From Ooceraea biroi (Eukaryota; Arthropoda; Insecta; Hymenoptera; Formicidae): 64,000 nt of DNA. The position numbers and the translations under genes are program-made. The DNA is taken from the NCBI RefSeq assembly GCF_003672135.1, contig NC_039517.1, positions 11,370,601 through 11,434,600 on the forward strand, written 5' to 3'. Under the pieces are notes generated by a model that did not search any database, was not told the origin of the DNA, and saw nothing but the letters and a program-made list of their open reading frames with translations. Shown in pieces: positions 52,780 to 63,699 of this stretch. Each line of letters starts with the position of its first letter. Position 1 is the stretch's first letter.

Positions 52780-53862
52780 TAGGATGTCCCATTTTAAAAG
52801 TTGCACTGAAATATGTCTTCAGGAAAGCATTTTGAGAAAAAACTTGTCAGACAAAAGTTGTAGGGGTCATAGGGGGACATCTGATGGTGACCTTGGTTTT
52901 GACCCAGCGGTCACATTTAGGGTGATTTGAAGGTCAACTTCATATTTTCAAATGGAAAGCCCTACTTTTGACACCGGAAATGAAAAGAACGGAAAATTGT
53001 TCAGAGATGTGGTCATGACCCTGGGTCAAGATGACCCATAGGGGTCATTTGAGGCTCAAAAATGTTACCACTGCAGAATACTTGTTGGGGAGTGCTTATC
53101 GTGAGAAATGATTGCGATGAAAGTTGTAAGGGTCACAAAGGATTACCCAATGGTGACCTTGGTTTTGACCCAGGGGTCAAATTTAGGGGTCATTTGAAGA
53201 TCAACTTCATTTTTGCAAATGGAAACCCTTACTTTTGACACCGGAAATAGTGAAGGCAAGACCACTGTCGAAAGCATGGCCTTGATGAATTACTGTATTA
53301 TCTCATCAACTGTTCAAAACTGCCTCCATTATTTTCAATACATAGTTGTACTCATCGTTCGAAGTTTTGAACAGTTGACAAAAGTATGTGTCTAGTGATG
53401 TTTCTACAGTTATCAATTATCCGTTGCCTCATGTTTTTCCTAGTAGTTGGTTGTTCTGCGTACACCACGTTTTTCAAGTATCCCTATAGAAAAAAATCTG
53501 GACTAGTCAGATCTGGAGATGTGGGGCACCACGCAACATGTCCAACCGACTACTAGGGAAAACATGATGCAACGGATAATTGATAACTGTAGAACCATCC
53601 CTAGATACATACTTTTGTCAACTGTTCAAAACTTCGAACGACGAGTACAACTATGTATTGAAAATAATGGAGGCATTTTTTAACAGTTGATGAGATAATA
53701 CAGTAATTCATCAAGGCCTTGCTTTCGACAGTGGTCTTGCCTTCACTATTTCCGGTGTCAAAAATAAAGGTTTCCATTTGCAAAAATGAAGTTGATCTTC
53801 AAATGACCCCTAAATTTGACCCCTGGGTCAAAACCAAGGTCACCATTGGGTAATCCTTTTTG
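52780..53862. mobile_element. TIR element H, inverted transposase tail, right end lost
   Basis: The left end TAGGATGTCCCATTTTAAAAG resembles CAGGGTGTCCC with two changes. The sequence from about 53130 to 53452 is mirrored by 53541-53862, and each arm encodes the same transposase tail (minus strand in the left arm): FFLYGYLKNVVYAEQPTTRK and FERRVQLCIENNGGSFEQL. The short spacer holds the PTSPDLTSPDFF region (third Asp). The outer right arm is missing where a CT-rich tract and a LINE begin. Arms contain many TGACC/GGTCA words. Confidence 0.7.
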
Positions 53863-53930
53863 ACCCCCTCCCTCCCTCTCTCCCTATCCCTCCCTCTCTC
53901 CCTCCCTCCCTCTCTTTCTCTCTCTCTCCT
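53863..53930. repeat. CT-rich simple repeat
   Basis: CCCTCCCTCTCT-type tract directly upstream of the LINE leader. Confidence 0.9.
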
Positions 53931-54237
53931 GCCTGGTGGACGTGTGTCACATCGCTCCGTAAAAGTGATAGTTTTTGCAGTGGTTCGAGAGGTTCTATCT
54001 GTACGAGAGTGTTCACACAGATGACGACATAGATCATAAGTACTCAGGTGTGTTATCTAGTCGGGATGTGCTGAATTGTGAATGAAAGACGTGAATTTTC
54101 ACAGAGGATTCAGGTGCTCATGAGCATCAGGTGTCCATAAAAGTGCCAACGTGTATACATCGGCGCGGACGCTGAATTAACTAATTTGTGGACGCGGTTG
54201 TTGTCTACCGATAACGGTGTCGGTCGATAATGCCGAA

Positions 54238-55520
54238 ATGAGTGAAATTGAATATCCGGAGTATCGCTGTTCAGCATGTAAGAAGGAAGTGAAAAACCTG
54301 GTACTGCGGTGCAGGCCGTATGAGAAGTTTTTCTTCCATCCTGGATGCGTAATTAAGCACAGGATTTATAAGGACAGTTAAATAGTAAAGTGTGAAGGAC
54401 CATTTGAGGAGATTGTGGTTGTGGAAATGAAGAAGGCATCTGCATCGAGCAGTGATAGGGAAAGACTTGGATCAACAGGATTGACAGGATCAGCTAATAC
54501 GTCGGGATATGAACAACCGACTATGGACGCGAAAATTGACTGGTTAGTCAAAACAGTGAAGAAAATGAAAGATGAAGTAGCATGTAAAGATGAAATCGCA
54601 TCGATGATTAGACACACTATTCAGGAAGAACTGGAAACCTTTAAACGAGAACTGGAAATGGTGAACAGGAATATGCAAGAGAGAATAATGGAGAGTGGAC
54701 AAAGAAGTTACAGTGAAGCAATAAAAGATAAGAAGAAAGAAAGCATATTAATTGTCAAACCAAAAACGGAACAAAAGAGTGAAACTACCAAAAAACTGGT
54801 AAAGGAAAAAGTAGATATAAAAATCTAGCAGTAGGAATAACCAAACTTAAAAAAGGAAGTAAGGGATCAGTTATTCTTGGATGTGAGAGTGAGAGAGAGA
54901 TAAAAAAGCTGAAGGATACAGTATGTGAGAACTTGGGTGAAGACTTCGAGATCATGGAACCAAAGAAGATAAAACCGAAGATAAAAATTATAAATGTTGG
55001 TGAAGAAGAAATGAAGCTGAAGGATAAAAACTTGATAGATACGATCAAGAAGCAGAATAATATGGATGGGAGAGATCAAGGATCTTACATAAGAGTGGTG
55101 AAGAGAATTGTTAAAGAGGAAAAAGAAGATAGAGGAAGAAGAAAAGAGGAAGACTCCTTAATTATTGAGGTAGATGAAGTGACCCATGAAGTACTACTAA
55201 GGAGATAGAAGTTAAATATAGGATGGAGGAAATGTCCTGTATTTGATCATGTCAGTGTTAAAAGATGTTTTAAGTGCTGGGGTTACTATCATATTGCCAA
55301 AAATTGTACACGGCAGGGCACATGCCATAAGTGTGCAGAAAATCACAAAGCAAGTGAATGTAAGGCAACTAAGAAGAGATGTGTGTACTGAATGTACAAA
55401 ATTAAAACGTACAATTTAAAAATAAATGATGAGCATGATGCGTTGAGTATGAAATGTCCGACGCTCACCAGAGTATTAGAGGAAGAAAAAAAGAGAACTG
55501 GTTGGTCCTCTACTAAATAG
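54238..55520 (+). pseudogene. LINE ORF1 (gag-like) with PHD-like and CCHC fingers
   Basis: ATG at 54238: EYRCSACKKEVKNLVLRCRP and HPGCVIKH make a PHD-like finger. TAA at 54379, then a coiled-coil-like charged region (DWLVKTVKKMKDEVACKDEI, QEELETFKRELEMVNRNMQE), a frameshift between 54828 and 54933, and an acidic/Lys stretch. TAG at 55206 precedes CFKCWGYYHIAKNC and CHKCAENHKASEC, two CCHC knuckles, with a third begun at CVY and cut by TGA. Ends at 55518-55520. This matches ORF1 of I/Jockey/R1-type LINEs, which binds element RNA. Confidence 0.75.
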
Positions 55521-55529
55521 CAACTATGG

Positions 55530-55739
55530 AAAGAGTTACTTGTGTACTTAAATGCTCAAAGTATGATGGCGCATAAAGAAGAGATTTAACACCAGATTAT
55601 GAAGAGAATGAATCCGGCGCTGTTGGCACTATCGGAAACCAGACTGATACCAGACATTGAAGATAGTGAGATGAACGTGCCGGGTTATACTGTTGTTAGA
55701 TATGACGCGGAAAATAGGAACACGGGAGGAGTTATGTTA
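55530..55739 (+). pseudogene. LINE ORF2 start, apurinic endonuclease domain
   Basis: LLVYLNAQSMMAHKEEI, a TAA, then NPALLALSETRLIPD and YTVVRYDAENRNTGGVML, the opening strands of the AP endonuclease (the N of LNAQS and the E of SETRL are the metal-site residues). Cut by element D2 at 55741. No reverse transcriptase is recognisable beyond 56504. Confidence 0.7.
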
Positions 55740-55741
55740 TA

Positions 55742-56502
55742 CAGGGTGTCCCAGGTTTTAACCGACAAACTGCGGGAGCATATTCTACTAGTGGAAATAA
55801 GAAAAAATTCTTATATCGAGTTTGCTTAGAAATGCTTTATTACAAAGTTATAAACCAATATTGAAAAGAAATATGAGATAAGTAACAACGGATGTTTTCA
55901 CAAAAATAAAAATTATGTATGCAATGATTTAGTGACGCATTTCAAAATGTTATCCTTGCACATCGATACAAGCTAGACATCGACGTAGTACAGAATTTGT
56001 TACAGTACGACATTCCTGAAAATTTTGTTGCATCTCAGTGACTGAATTAGTAATTCGTTGCTTTAAATCTATCTGGTACTCTCCTGTTAGGAAATCTACG
56101 TTGATACTCTCGTACGGCAGCTCGTGCATTTCCGTCACAGAATCCGTACACGAAATGAATATCGGTGTATTCCTCATTTGAAAACACTTTTGGCATTCTG
56201 ATAGTAATTGCTAGTTCACACGACGATTGAAATCTAACAGCTACTGTTGTGAAAGTAACAATCATACTGAATCGTTTCAACATAGTGAACATGAATACAT
56301 GTGAATACACGTAACATAAACATCTTCGACCTTCCAAATTCTACACTATGTTCCGTTGTTACTTATCTCATATTTCTTTTCAATATTGGTTTATAACTTT
56401 GTAATAAAGTATTTCTAAGCAAACTCGATATAAGAATTTTTTCTTATTTCCACTAGTAGAATATGCTCCCGCAGTTTGTCGGTTAAAACCCGGGATACCC
56501 TG
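55742..56502. mobile_element. Deletion derivative D2 of the element at 26248
   Basis: Same termini and arms as D with TA at both ends. In the minus sense it encodes MPKVFSNEEYTDIHFVYGFC (start at about 56196) through NRRVPD, then jumps directly to the C-terminus ITNSVTEMQQNFQECRTVTN ... RRCLACIDVQG. The whole catalytic core is deleted. It interrupts LINE ORF2. Confidence 0.85.
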
Positions 56503-56662
56503 TATTCATAATTTCGAATGAAAATCATTTAGCAACACATGCAACGTTGTATATTCTTGAAATAGAAAATCGTGTCATAGATTTAAAAAATAAAAGCAGT
56601 TAAATTATATATATGAGACACAAAATCACATAACATAATACCCAATAATTATTACAAATAAA

Positions 56663-57455
56663 GGTAAATATTTACCTTTACACAGCCCGCACCAAATGAC
56701 CTCCGATTGACCTTGACATTGACCCTGATCCCTAACAAGGTCAAGGTCATTGACCTTTTCCAATGCTCATTGTTCATTAAAAAGTTATTAACAATATAAA
56801 TTTAATACTGGTTCTATTACTTCTTGGACACATAATACTTCCATATTACACAAATAATCAATAAGATTATTATAATTGTAGGTAAGATGAAGAAAATCGT
56901 TGTTGAAATTAATTTAATAGATTCTATTACTTCTTGGACACGGGTTGGATTAGACTTGTATCTTTGAGATAGATTTGAAGGACGGGCTTCACCTGTATTT
57001 ATGGCTATGTTTATATACAAATTTTCACAGTCATATTCTTATATTGTCAGAAATAATAATCCTTAATAAGTTTTTAATTTCGATTAAAGCAGAAAATTAT
57101 TTGTATTTACCTGTTTTGTGCTTTTGATTAAAATAAAGTATACTTTATATTTATAAACAAACTATTCTATATATTAATGATTCACTGCTTTAAATAAATT
57201 TTGTTCGTTCATATTCAAAATACCTACTATATTTTCGAAACTTATGTTTCCTTATATGCATAATTATTCCAACTTGTTTTGTTACTAATTTACAAATTTT
57301 TATACTTCATTCTCTTACTGCTTTTGTTAATAACTTTTTAATAAACAATGAGCATTGGAAAAGGTCAACGACCTTGACCTTGTTAGGGGTCAAGGTCAAT
57401 GTCAAGGTTAATTGGACGTCATTTGGTGCGGGCTGTGTAAAGGTAAATATTTACC
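56663..57455. mobile_element. Palindromic MITE F
   Basis: GGTAAATATTTACCTTTACA and GCCCGCACCAAATGACCTCC at the left are mirrored at 57400-57455. Arms include TTGACCTTGACATTGACC, AAGGTCAAGGTCATTGACC and TTATTAACA. A direct repeat TTCTATTACTTCTTGGACAC (56811 and 56923) lies inside. Noncoding. Confidence 0.8.
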
Positions 57456-57515
57456 CAAATAAATGTATGTACTGATATATCTACGACACATACATGCATG
57501 AAGCGCAAAAAATAT

Positions 57516-57832
57516 TGTTGTGACCGGGTTGGCCACCCGGTGCAATACCGCCGGTCGTCTCAGCTGAGAGTCGGCTGCGACAGAAGACCCGAATCTCCGA
57601 GCGACGAGGTCTCCGGGCAACGGATAAACAAGACGGGAACAACGAGTCGAAGATCAGCTGCGATCCCAGCTGGACGTGTCGCGAATCGCTCCGGCAATTA
57701 CACGAATTGTACAACCGACATCATAGAATAAAGTTTCTGTTTTGCTATAATTCGCGAGGGTTATTTCCGCGAGCGCGCGAGTGACAGCGAGCGTGTGCGC
57801 GCAAGACGACCGGAGTCTGCCCGGACGCAACA
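57516..57832 (+). mobile_element. Solo LTR, 317 bp, copy 2, 4-bp target duplication
   Basis: TGTTGTGACCGGG ... GGACGCAACA flanked by ATAT (57512-57515; 57833-57836). Aligned with 34013-34339. AATAAAG near 57727 is a likely polyadenylation signal, which sets the + orientation. Confidence 0.85.
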
Positions 57833-57836
57833 ATAT

Positions 57837-59267
57837 ATATACATGATATAAATTGTAAGATATAAAGTGAAATATATAAAAATAGATGTAGAGAGAAAGA
57901 TCGAGAGAGACAATGGTAGCAAAAGTTGCACATAGAAAAGGAAGAATAACACAGATAAGAAAGAAATATAAAATTAAAGATTCCCTTTTGTTCTCATTAT
58001 AACTATTTCTTGATTTTTAAAAGCGAAAAAACTTGCCACAACAGTTTTCATTATACGTTGAAATAAAAAAATATATCCACAAAATGACACTTGTGATTGA
58101 ATCAGTAAATGTATACAGTGTCCAGAATACTTTTCGTTTGTTGTGACAATCAATAACATTGACGCAATAACATTGACGGAACAGAAATCATGAGAAAAGA
58201 TAGATAAAAACCGAAGGTACATGTTGCACGAAGTTTGATGGATATATCTGTTTATTGCAACGTGCAGTGCAAGAATTTTTAGCATGCGTCGCCGCTGGCA
58301 ATGAAACCAGGACAGTCGAAGCAAAGATTCAGGAGCTGTAACTACCATAACAGGTTTGTAACTGCAACTCTATATGCATAATATCCAAATAGGAGTAACA
58401 TTTGTAAATAGTAAAGTAAAACAAGACGAATGTAGTCGTATCTTAATATAATGGGAACTAATTATAATCAAGAGCTGAATTTTATGCGGCATATCCGAAA
58501 TACTCGTATCACACTGTAAATTTGGAAATATGGAAGAATCGAGAGCAAATTTATTTTTCACTTTCGTAATAACTTTTAAATCTAATTGTCTTACAGACAA
58601 GTCACTATATCCATCAGTTAAAAAATCTAACTCCTCTCCATGCAAATTTTAAATACGCAAAGGAAGGGACTGATTGTGAGTGAATGTTGTCGAAATCACA
58701 AGTACGGAATTATGGAAATATCTAGTTTTGGAGAAATTTAAATTTGAATTTGTTAGTTACTGGCGCAGCGTCGTAGCGTCATGTACACGTGTAAGTATTC
58801 AAGTGGAGATGACAAGCCAGGTTTCGCAGATCTCCTGATGGTCGGACGATAGCGTGGCTGCGAGGAAAGGTTGCTCAAATTGTCAGAATCAATACGATCG
58901 TGATTGATTTTCCCAAAGAGGTTTTAATGTTAAATCACAAAGATCGGTAACTTACAACGATCGTATCACGTACTTGTATAACGTGGCTTCGTAATGGAAG
59001 TCACGAGCAAGTCTTTCTCGTTCGGAGGCGGAACAAAATCTGAATATCAGACGCTGTAATGATTCAATTCTTTTTTTCTTTTGTCAAACATTGGTTCTCT
59101 TTCTTTGTTGCCAAGTGCACCCGATCTTTAAATCAACACCATCTCTTGCTGATCCGAGGAACTGAGGAAAACTTGCTCAGATTTCCCAATTATCAACTGA
59201 TTTCCTAACAGAATTATTCGGCTTAATCAACTGTTTTAAACATTTTGATATAGAAAAATAAGGTAAA
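57837..59267. other. Mostly noncoding; weak minus-strand frame at 58370-58645
   Basis: The frame at 58370-58645 (minus) begins MHGEELDFLTDGYSDLSVRQ, LDLKVITKVKNKFALDSSIF and looks protein-like for about 55 codons before becoming AT-rich and hydrophobic. No family recognised. The frame at 57974-58348 looks like chance. Nothing else seen. Confidence 0.3.
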
Positions 59268-59513
59268 ATACACATTAGCGTAGCCACATGCGGTGATCCT
59301 GACATATATTAATTATAGAGGTCATCCTCCTGAGTGACCTTCAAAAGATTTCAGCCGTCGTTTGTCGACAACATTCAGTTAGTACAACAGAGCTGTAAAA
59401 TTTCATCAAACTCGAAGGGGAATAGTATAAAGTAGACTAAAGTCTTACCGAGTCGTGCCCTTGACAACATATGTCAAGGTCAAGGTCATCGGAAGTGGCT
59501 ACGCTAATGTGTA
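59268..59513. mobile_element. Small MITE G with captured segment
   Basis: ATACACATTAGCGTAGCCAC at the left is mirrored at 59490-59513. Left arm GTGATCCTGACATAT, right arm ATATGTCAAGGTCAAGGTCA. Its central ~90 bases (about 59366-59455) recur nearly exactly at about 60028-60115. Confidence 0.7.
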
Positions 59514-60115
59514 TGTTTCTGCAAAAGATTTTAACTGGTGGTCATTGTTTATTAAAAAGTTATTAATAAAAAATGGTTAATTAGTAAATGATTCCACATA
59601 GGTTCGATGAGGTCCGTGTCTTGGACATTCCACGCCAATCGGGGTCCACCGCGGGCAGGGTAGTCCTAGAGTTAATTTATATCTTTTTTCGGCGGGGGTG
59701 CAGGTGGAGGGTGCCAAAGGCATGTCTTGGATATTCCGCAAACACTGTCGAGTCATCGGTACGATTCCACATGGGTTCAAAGAAATCTATGTTTTTGACT
59801 TTTCACCCTCCCGCCCTTCCCTCTCGTGCTTACGGTCCCAAACGAGATCTATATTTATTACTCTATTCTGTCGTGATATACAGTACCTGATTATTTGGGT
59901 TAAGAAACTTGAGTTTTTTAATTATTTTTCATATCAAACTGTTAAAAAATGTTGATTAAGGCGAATAATTCAAATTTAAATTTCTCGGAAACTAAACATT
60001 TCCGCAACTATGCATTCCGGTTTTCGACAACATTCAGTTAGTACAACATACCTGTAAAATTTCATCAAAATCAAAGGGGGAGTAGTATACTAAAGTCTTA
60101 CCGAGTCCTCTGAAG
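59367..60115. repeat. Direct repeat pair, ~88 bp, 660 bp apart
   Basis: GACAACATTCAGTTAGTACA ... CTAAAGTCTTACCGAGTC occurs inside MITE G and again at 60028-60115, the second with a small deletion. Confidence 0.85.
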
Positions 60116-60366
60116 TACAAGCGCGTTGTACATTGCACCGCATTGTTATCGATCGCCATGTGTGATTACATTACAATATATTTCATTTCCGTAAATTACA
60201 CGCGATTTATAATATACAATATTAACATATTATCGAAATTTATCTCCACAACATTTCTAACAAGAATTGTTTCTATTTTTTTATAATTTCGATAATATAC
60301 GTTCTGAAAGAAGAAAACTAATTTTTTCTAAAGAAGTGTTTTATTCCCTAAAAATGTATATGAGTA

Positions 60367-61269
60367 GGGGAGAGTGGGACGAAGTCGTCACCGGGGCAGA
60401 TTTATCATTACAGTTATCTCAAAATTTGTACGTTGCGTGAACTCGCTATTAATATTGTAAACGCCACGTATGGTGCCCACGTGACTAACGGAGTTTAGTG
60501 AAGTTATGTGTCATATTGTGATTTTCATTACGACAAACATGTTTTCGAACGTCACAAGTGAAATGTTTTGCGCGTCAAAAGTTTTTAATATTTTAAATAT
60601 TATTTTCTTTCCAAATCTCGGTAAGATGATTCTAAAGGGTATGTATGCTGAACACGAATCCAGTAAAGTTTTTTTCAATTTCGTTGATTTCTAATATTTC
60701 ATGAGTGACCAAACTTGAAATTTATGTCCGGGGCGAAGTCATCACCAAGTCATCGGGACGAAGGAATGAGATAAGAAATAACTAAAATTATATTATACGC
60801 TAAAAACTCATGCCATGGCCGGCAGTGCACGGAAACGAATTCGATCTCACGACTTCTTCTATGTCTTGTCATGGTGATACACGGAACTTTAGAACTGCAG
60901 TAATGGGCGAAAATCGAAATCAGCAGTGGTTAGATTCCGATGATTAAATGTTTATATTTTTCTGTTAAATAATAATTAATAAAATGTATCCTATCATTTT
61001 TCATGATCGGAATTATATTTTTTCATTTAAAATGCAGTCCGAGAATGAAGTGACGATTCCGCCCCGACAATTTTGAAATTTCAATTTTTGCATCTTTTTC
61101 ATTTTTACTCTATACTGGTTGAACAAAGCGATGTAAATGAAAAATGCCAATATAAATTTTGTAGCCAAGAGTTCACTGTTTACAACGGTACACCACATTT
61201 CACGAAACTTATTTATTTTGTTAAAAATCGGCACCGAAAAAACAGTGACGACTTCGCCCCGGTGTCCCT
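60367..61269. mobile_element. TA-inserted element, GGGGAGAGTGGGACGAAGTCG termini
   Basis: GGGGAGAGTGGGACGAAGTC at the left and GACGACTTCGCCCCGGTGTCCC at the right are inverted, TA on both sides. Internal copies of the same words (GGGGCGAAGTCATCACC near 60729; GTGACGATTCCGCCCC near 61050) make the ends subrepetitive. Short frames inside are AT-rich and unsupported. Related in design to element J. Confidence 0.65.
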
Positions 61270-62149
61270 TACATATAAAAAAATACTATGTTTTGATCTC
61301 TATTTTGATCCATATTACAATAATATTTCAAGCTTATCAAAATTAGAATAGGACACTTTCATGAGTTTTCTTGTATGTTAATTGTTTGTTTTTATTATAG
61401 AGTACCAACATTTGCTTCGCAGCGTATGAATCGTTATGGTTCCAAGGAAATGTGAGCATGCAGAAGAAAATTCTACAGATTATTTTCAGATCACAGAAAT
61501 CTGAAGTTATTAGCATTAATGGCATTCTTCCAGCTTTGTCATTACGTTACTATGCAGGGGTAAATATAGTGCTATATTATATGTGCGACGCCGTGAGTTA
61601 GCGACGACCGCAACCGCGTGAATTAGCCCACGTTCCGCCGTGATCATGGGGAGTCACGGGTGACTTATAAGCACGAAATTGGATGGTCGGTGAGGACCAA
61701 TCCACGGTACTATGCGGGACTGAAAAGTATTGGGCGCCAGGTGCGCGAACGCACCACTCAAAGTCGAAATGGACGATACTGCAAACGATAGCTCCGCGGT
61801 GAGCGATAACGGGCGAGGATCGTGTATTATGAGAGCCTGGAGAGGAGAAAGTCAGTACAGAGAGTCCAATAAATTCAACAAGTAAATATATTTGATAAAT
61901 GAAAAATGGCAGGAACGAACACAATAAATCGTGATAAAACACAATAAAATAAATCAGATAACGCAGATAATTGTGACGGAATGTGACCAGGCGGGAAATC
62001 GGTCTTTTGTATATCGGTGATTATTACGCACACGACGCTGGTTCTGGAGACACGATCGCGTCGGTGTCGAGATCTCGCGGATCGGTCGTGACGCTAAATC
62101 CCGAACGATATCGACCAGGGTGGAGAATTCCCGTAAAGCACACACGAGA
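61270..62149. other. Unclassified, GC-richer from 61590
   Basis: Nothing recognised at 61270-61590. From 61590 G+C rises; AATAAATTCAACAAGTAAATA near 61868 recalls LTR R-region sequence at 31590 but no LTR limits were found. Confidence 0.3.
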
Positions 62150-62580
62150 CACAATCTTTACCGTGAACGCAATTCCCGCAAAGAGTTACCGTACGCAACA
62201 AACTTTACCGCGAACGCAATTCCATAAAAGACGCCAGACGATATATGCAACGCAACTATCGTTACTGCACGCAACGATAGACGAAACGAGATCCTTATCA
62301 GACGTATTTCCCGTAAACGCAGACGAGACGGGACAGATCTCTACCGGAACGTGACTCTCGCCAGTACACGTAATCTCGCAACTCTTTACCGTAAACGCAA
62401 TACCGTATTCTCGTACACGAAATCCTTACCGTACGCAATTTCGCAAGAGATCTTTACGGTACGCAATATACCAACGCAACGCCCGAAAACAATACGAAAC
62501 GAAATCATATGAAACGATACGAAATGCGCGCAATACTCTACGAAACGATACGAAACGGACTAAAACGATACAAATACATT
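62150..62580. repeat. CpG-dense degenerate short repeats
   Basis: Words of the type TTTACCGTAAACGCAA, TACCGTACGCAA and GAAACGATACGAAACG recur at irregular spacing for over 400 bases. No fixed period, no long frame that looks protein-like. CpG is far denser than in the rest of the window. Confidence 0.6.
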
Positions 62581-63699
62581 GACTGGAGCCGGCGAATCCC
62601 GAGCGGGAGGATACTTAAGCACTCCGGTACTCAACACCTTGCGGTGACTCGGTACTTTCGGAAATATGCGGAATTCTCGTAATTTCGTGGTACTACTTCC
62701 GGAGCCGACGGGCCTCGATGACGCCTCCGGTAGGTTAGGTTACGTTATTTAATCTTATAAAATCTCTACCGAGGCTCGAGGTGTCGCCTTGGTCGGAAAC
62801 GAAAATAATCAGTCGCCGAGTGAGCTTCTTACAGTTTCGGGCGCTCGTCCTACGTCGTCCTGGATCGCACTCGAATCGCAAAGGGCCTTCGGAGTTGCTC
62901 CGTATTGTACGCTAGCCGGACTCGTGCTGATACGCGGAGCACGCCGGGAGAGCCTTATCAGATCGCGCATCGATCTGCGCATTCTATCGATTCGGCGGCG
63001 ATAGATCCTTGATTCTGCCACTAATTCGGCTTATCCGCAATTTCTCTGATGACTATCCTTGTCATTTCATCTTGTACCGCTCCTTCCCGTTTTTACTAAC
63101 TGTAGTTTCCTGCCAGGGCGACCAGCCTCCGACAGGGATGAGGTGGAAAAATCCTCCACCCGCTCTGGCCAGCGGGCCCGCCTCGGTATTCGGAGACGAT
63201 AGTTATGCTGGCAAGCAGGTATTCTGTTCGATGTTCAGAGGGTGCGGTAGTTAGGAGCTATGCTCCGGTACTGCTGAGAGTCTTTGTAGGACTCGGCTCC
63301 TCCCGGGCTTCCGATACTCGCTTCCGGTCATCCCGCAGAATTTTCTCTCGTGTTGTCCTTCGCTTCTCCGTGGCTGCCATCTCCACAGCTGACTGTACCC
63401 TCACTCGGCGACCCTACACGCTAGTACCACACAGTCAGATCCTCGCCTGTAAAAATCGCAAAACACGGGCGGATCGCTCCCCCTCGGGTGGAAGGAGCGA
63501 CTCCGATAAATTCCCCCCTCGGTTGAGCAACACCCTTGTGACGCCAAAACGTCACGTCACATATGGTACTACTAATTTTATTGTTAACCTTGGGGTTAAA
63601 ATCTGTTCTTAACTTACGACTTAATGCTAACCTTACAGCTATTTAAACTACTTAACCTAAACTTAACCTTAGATTTAAATCTAAAGTGTGTGGATGTCT
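62581..63699. other. Unclassified GC-rich region
   Basis: No domain recognised on either strand. Frames at 62789-63004 and 63205-63612 are basic and Arg-rich, as expected from GC-rich noncoding DNA. A single GGTTAGGTTA lies near 62735. Could be an LTR or the 5' region of a host gene or retroelement continuing past the window. Confidence 0.3.

Noticed and set aside
57974..58348. 124-codon minus-strand frame
   Set aside because: No motif, hydrophobic AT-driven composition and no homologous fragment elsewhere in the window.
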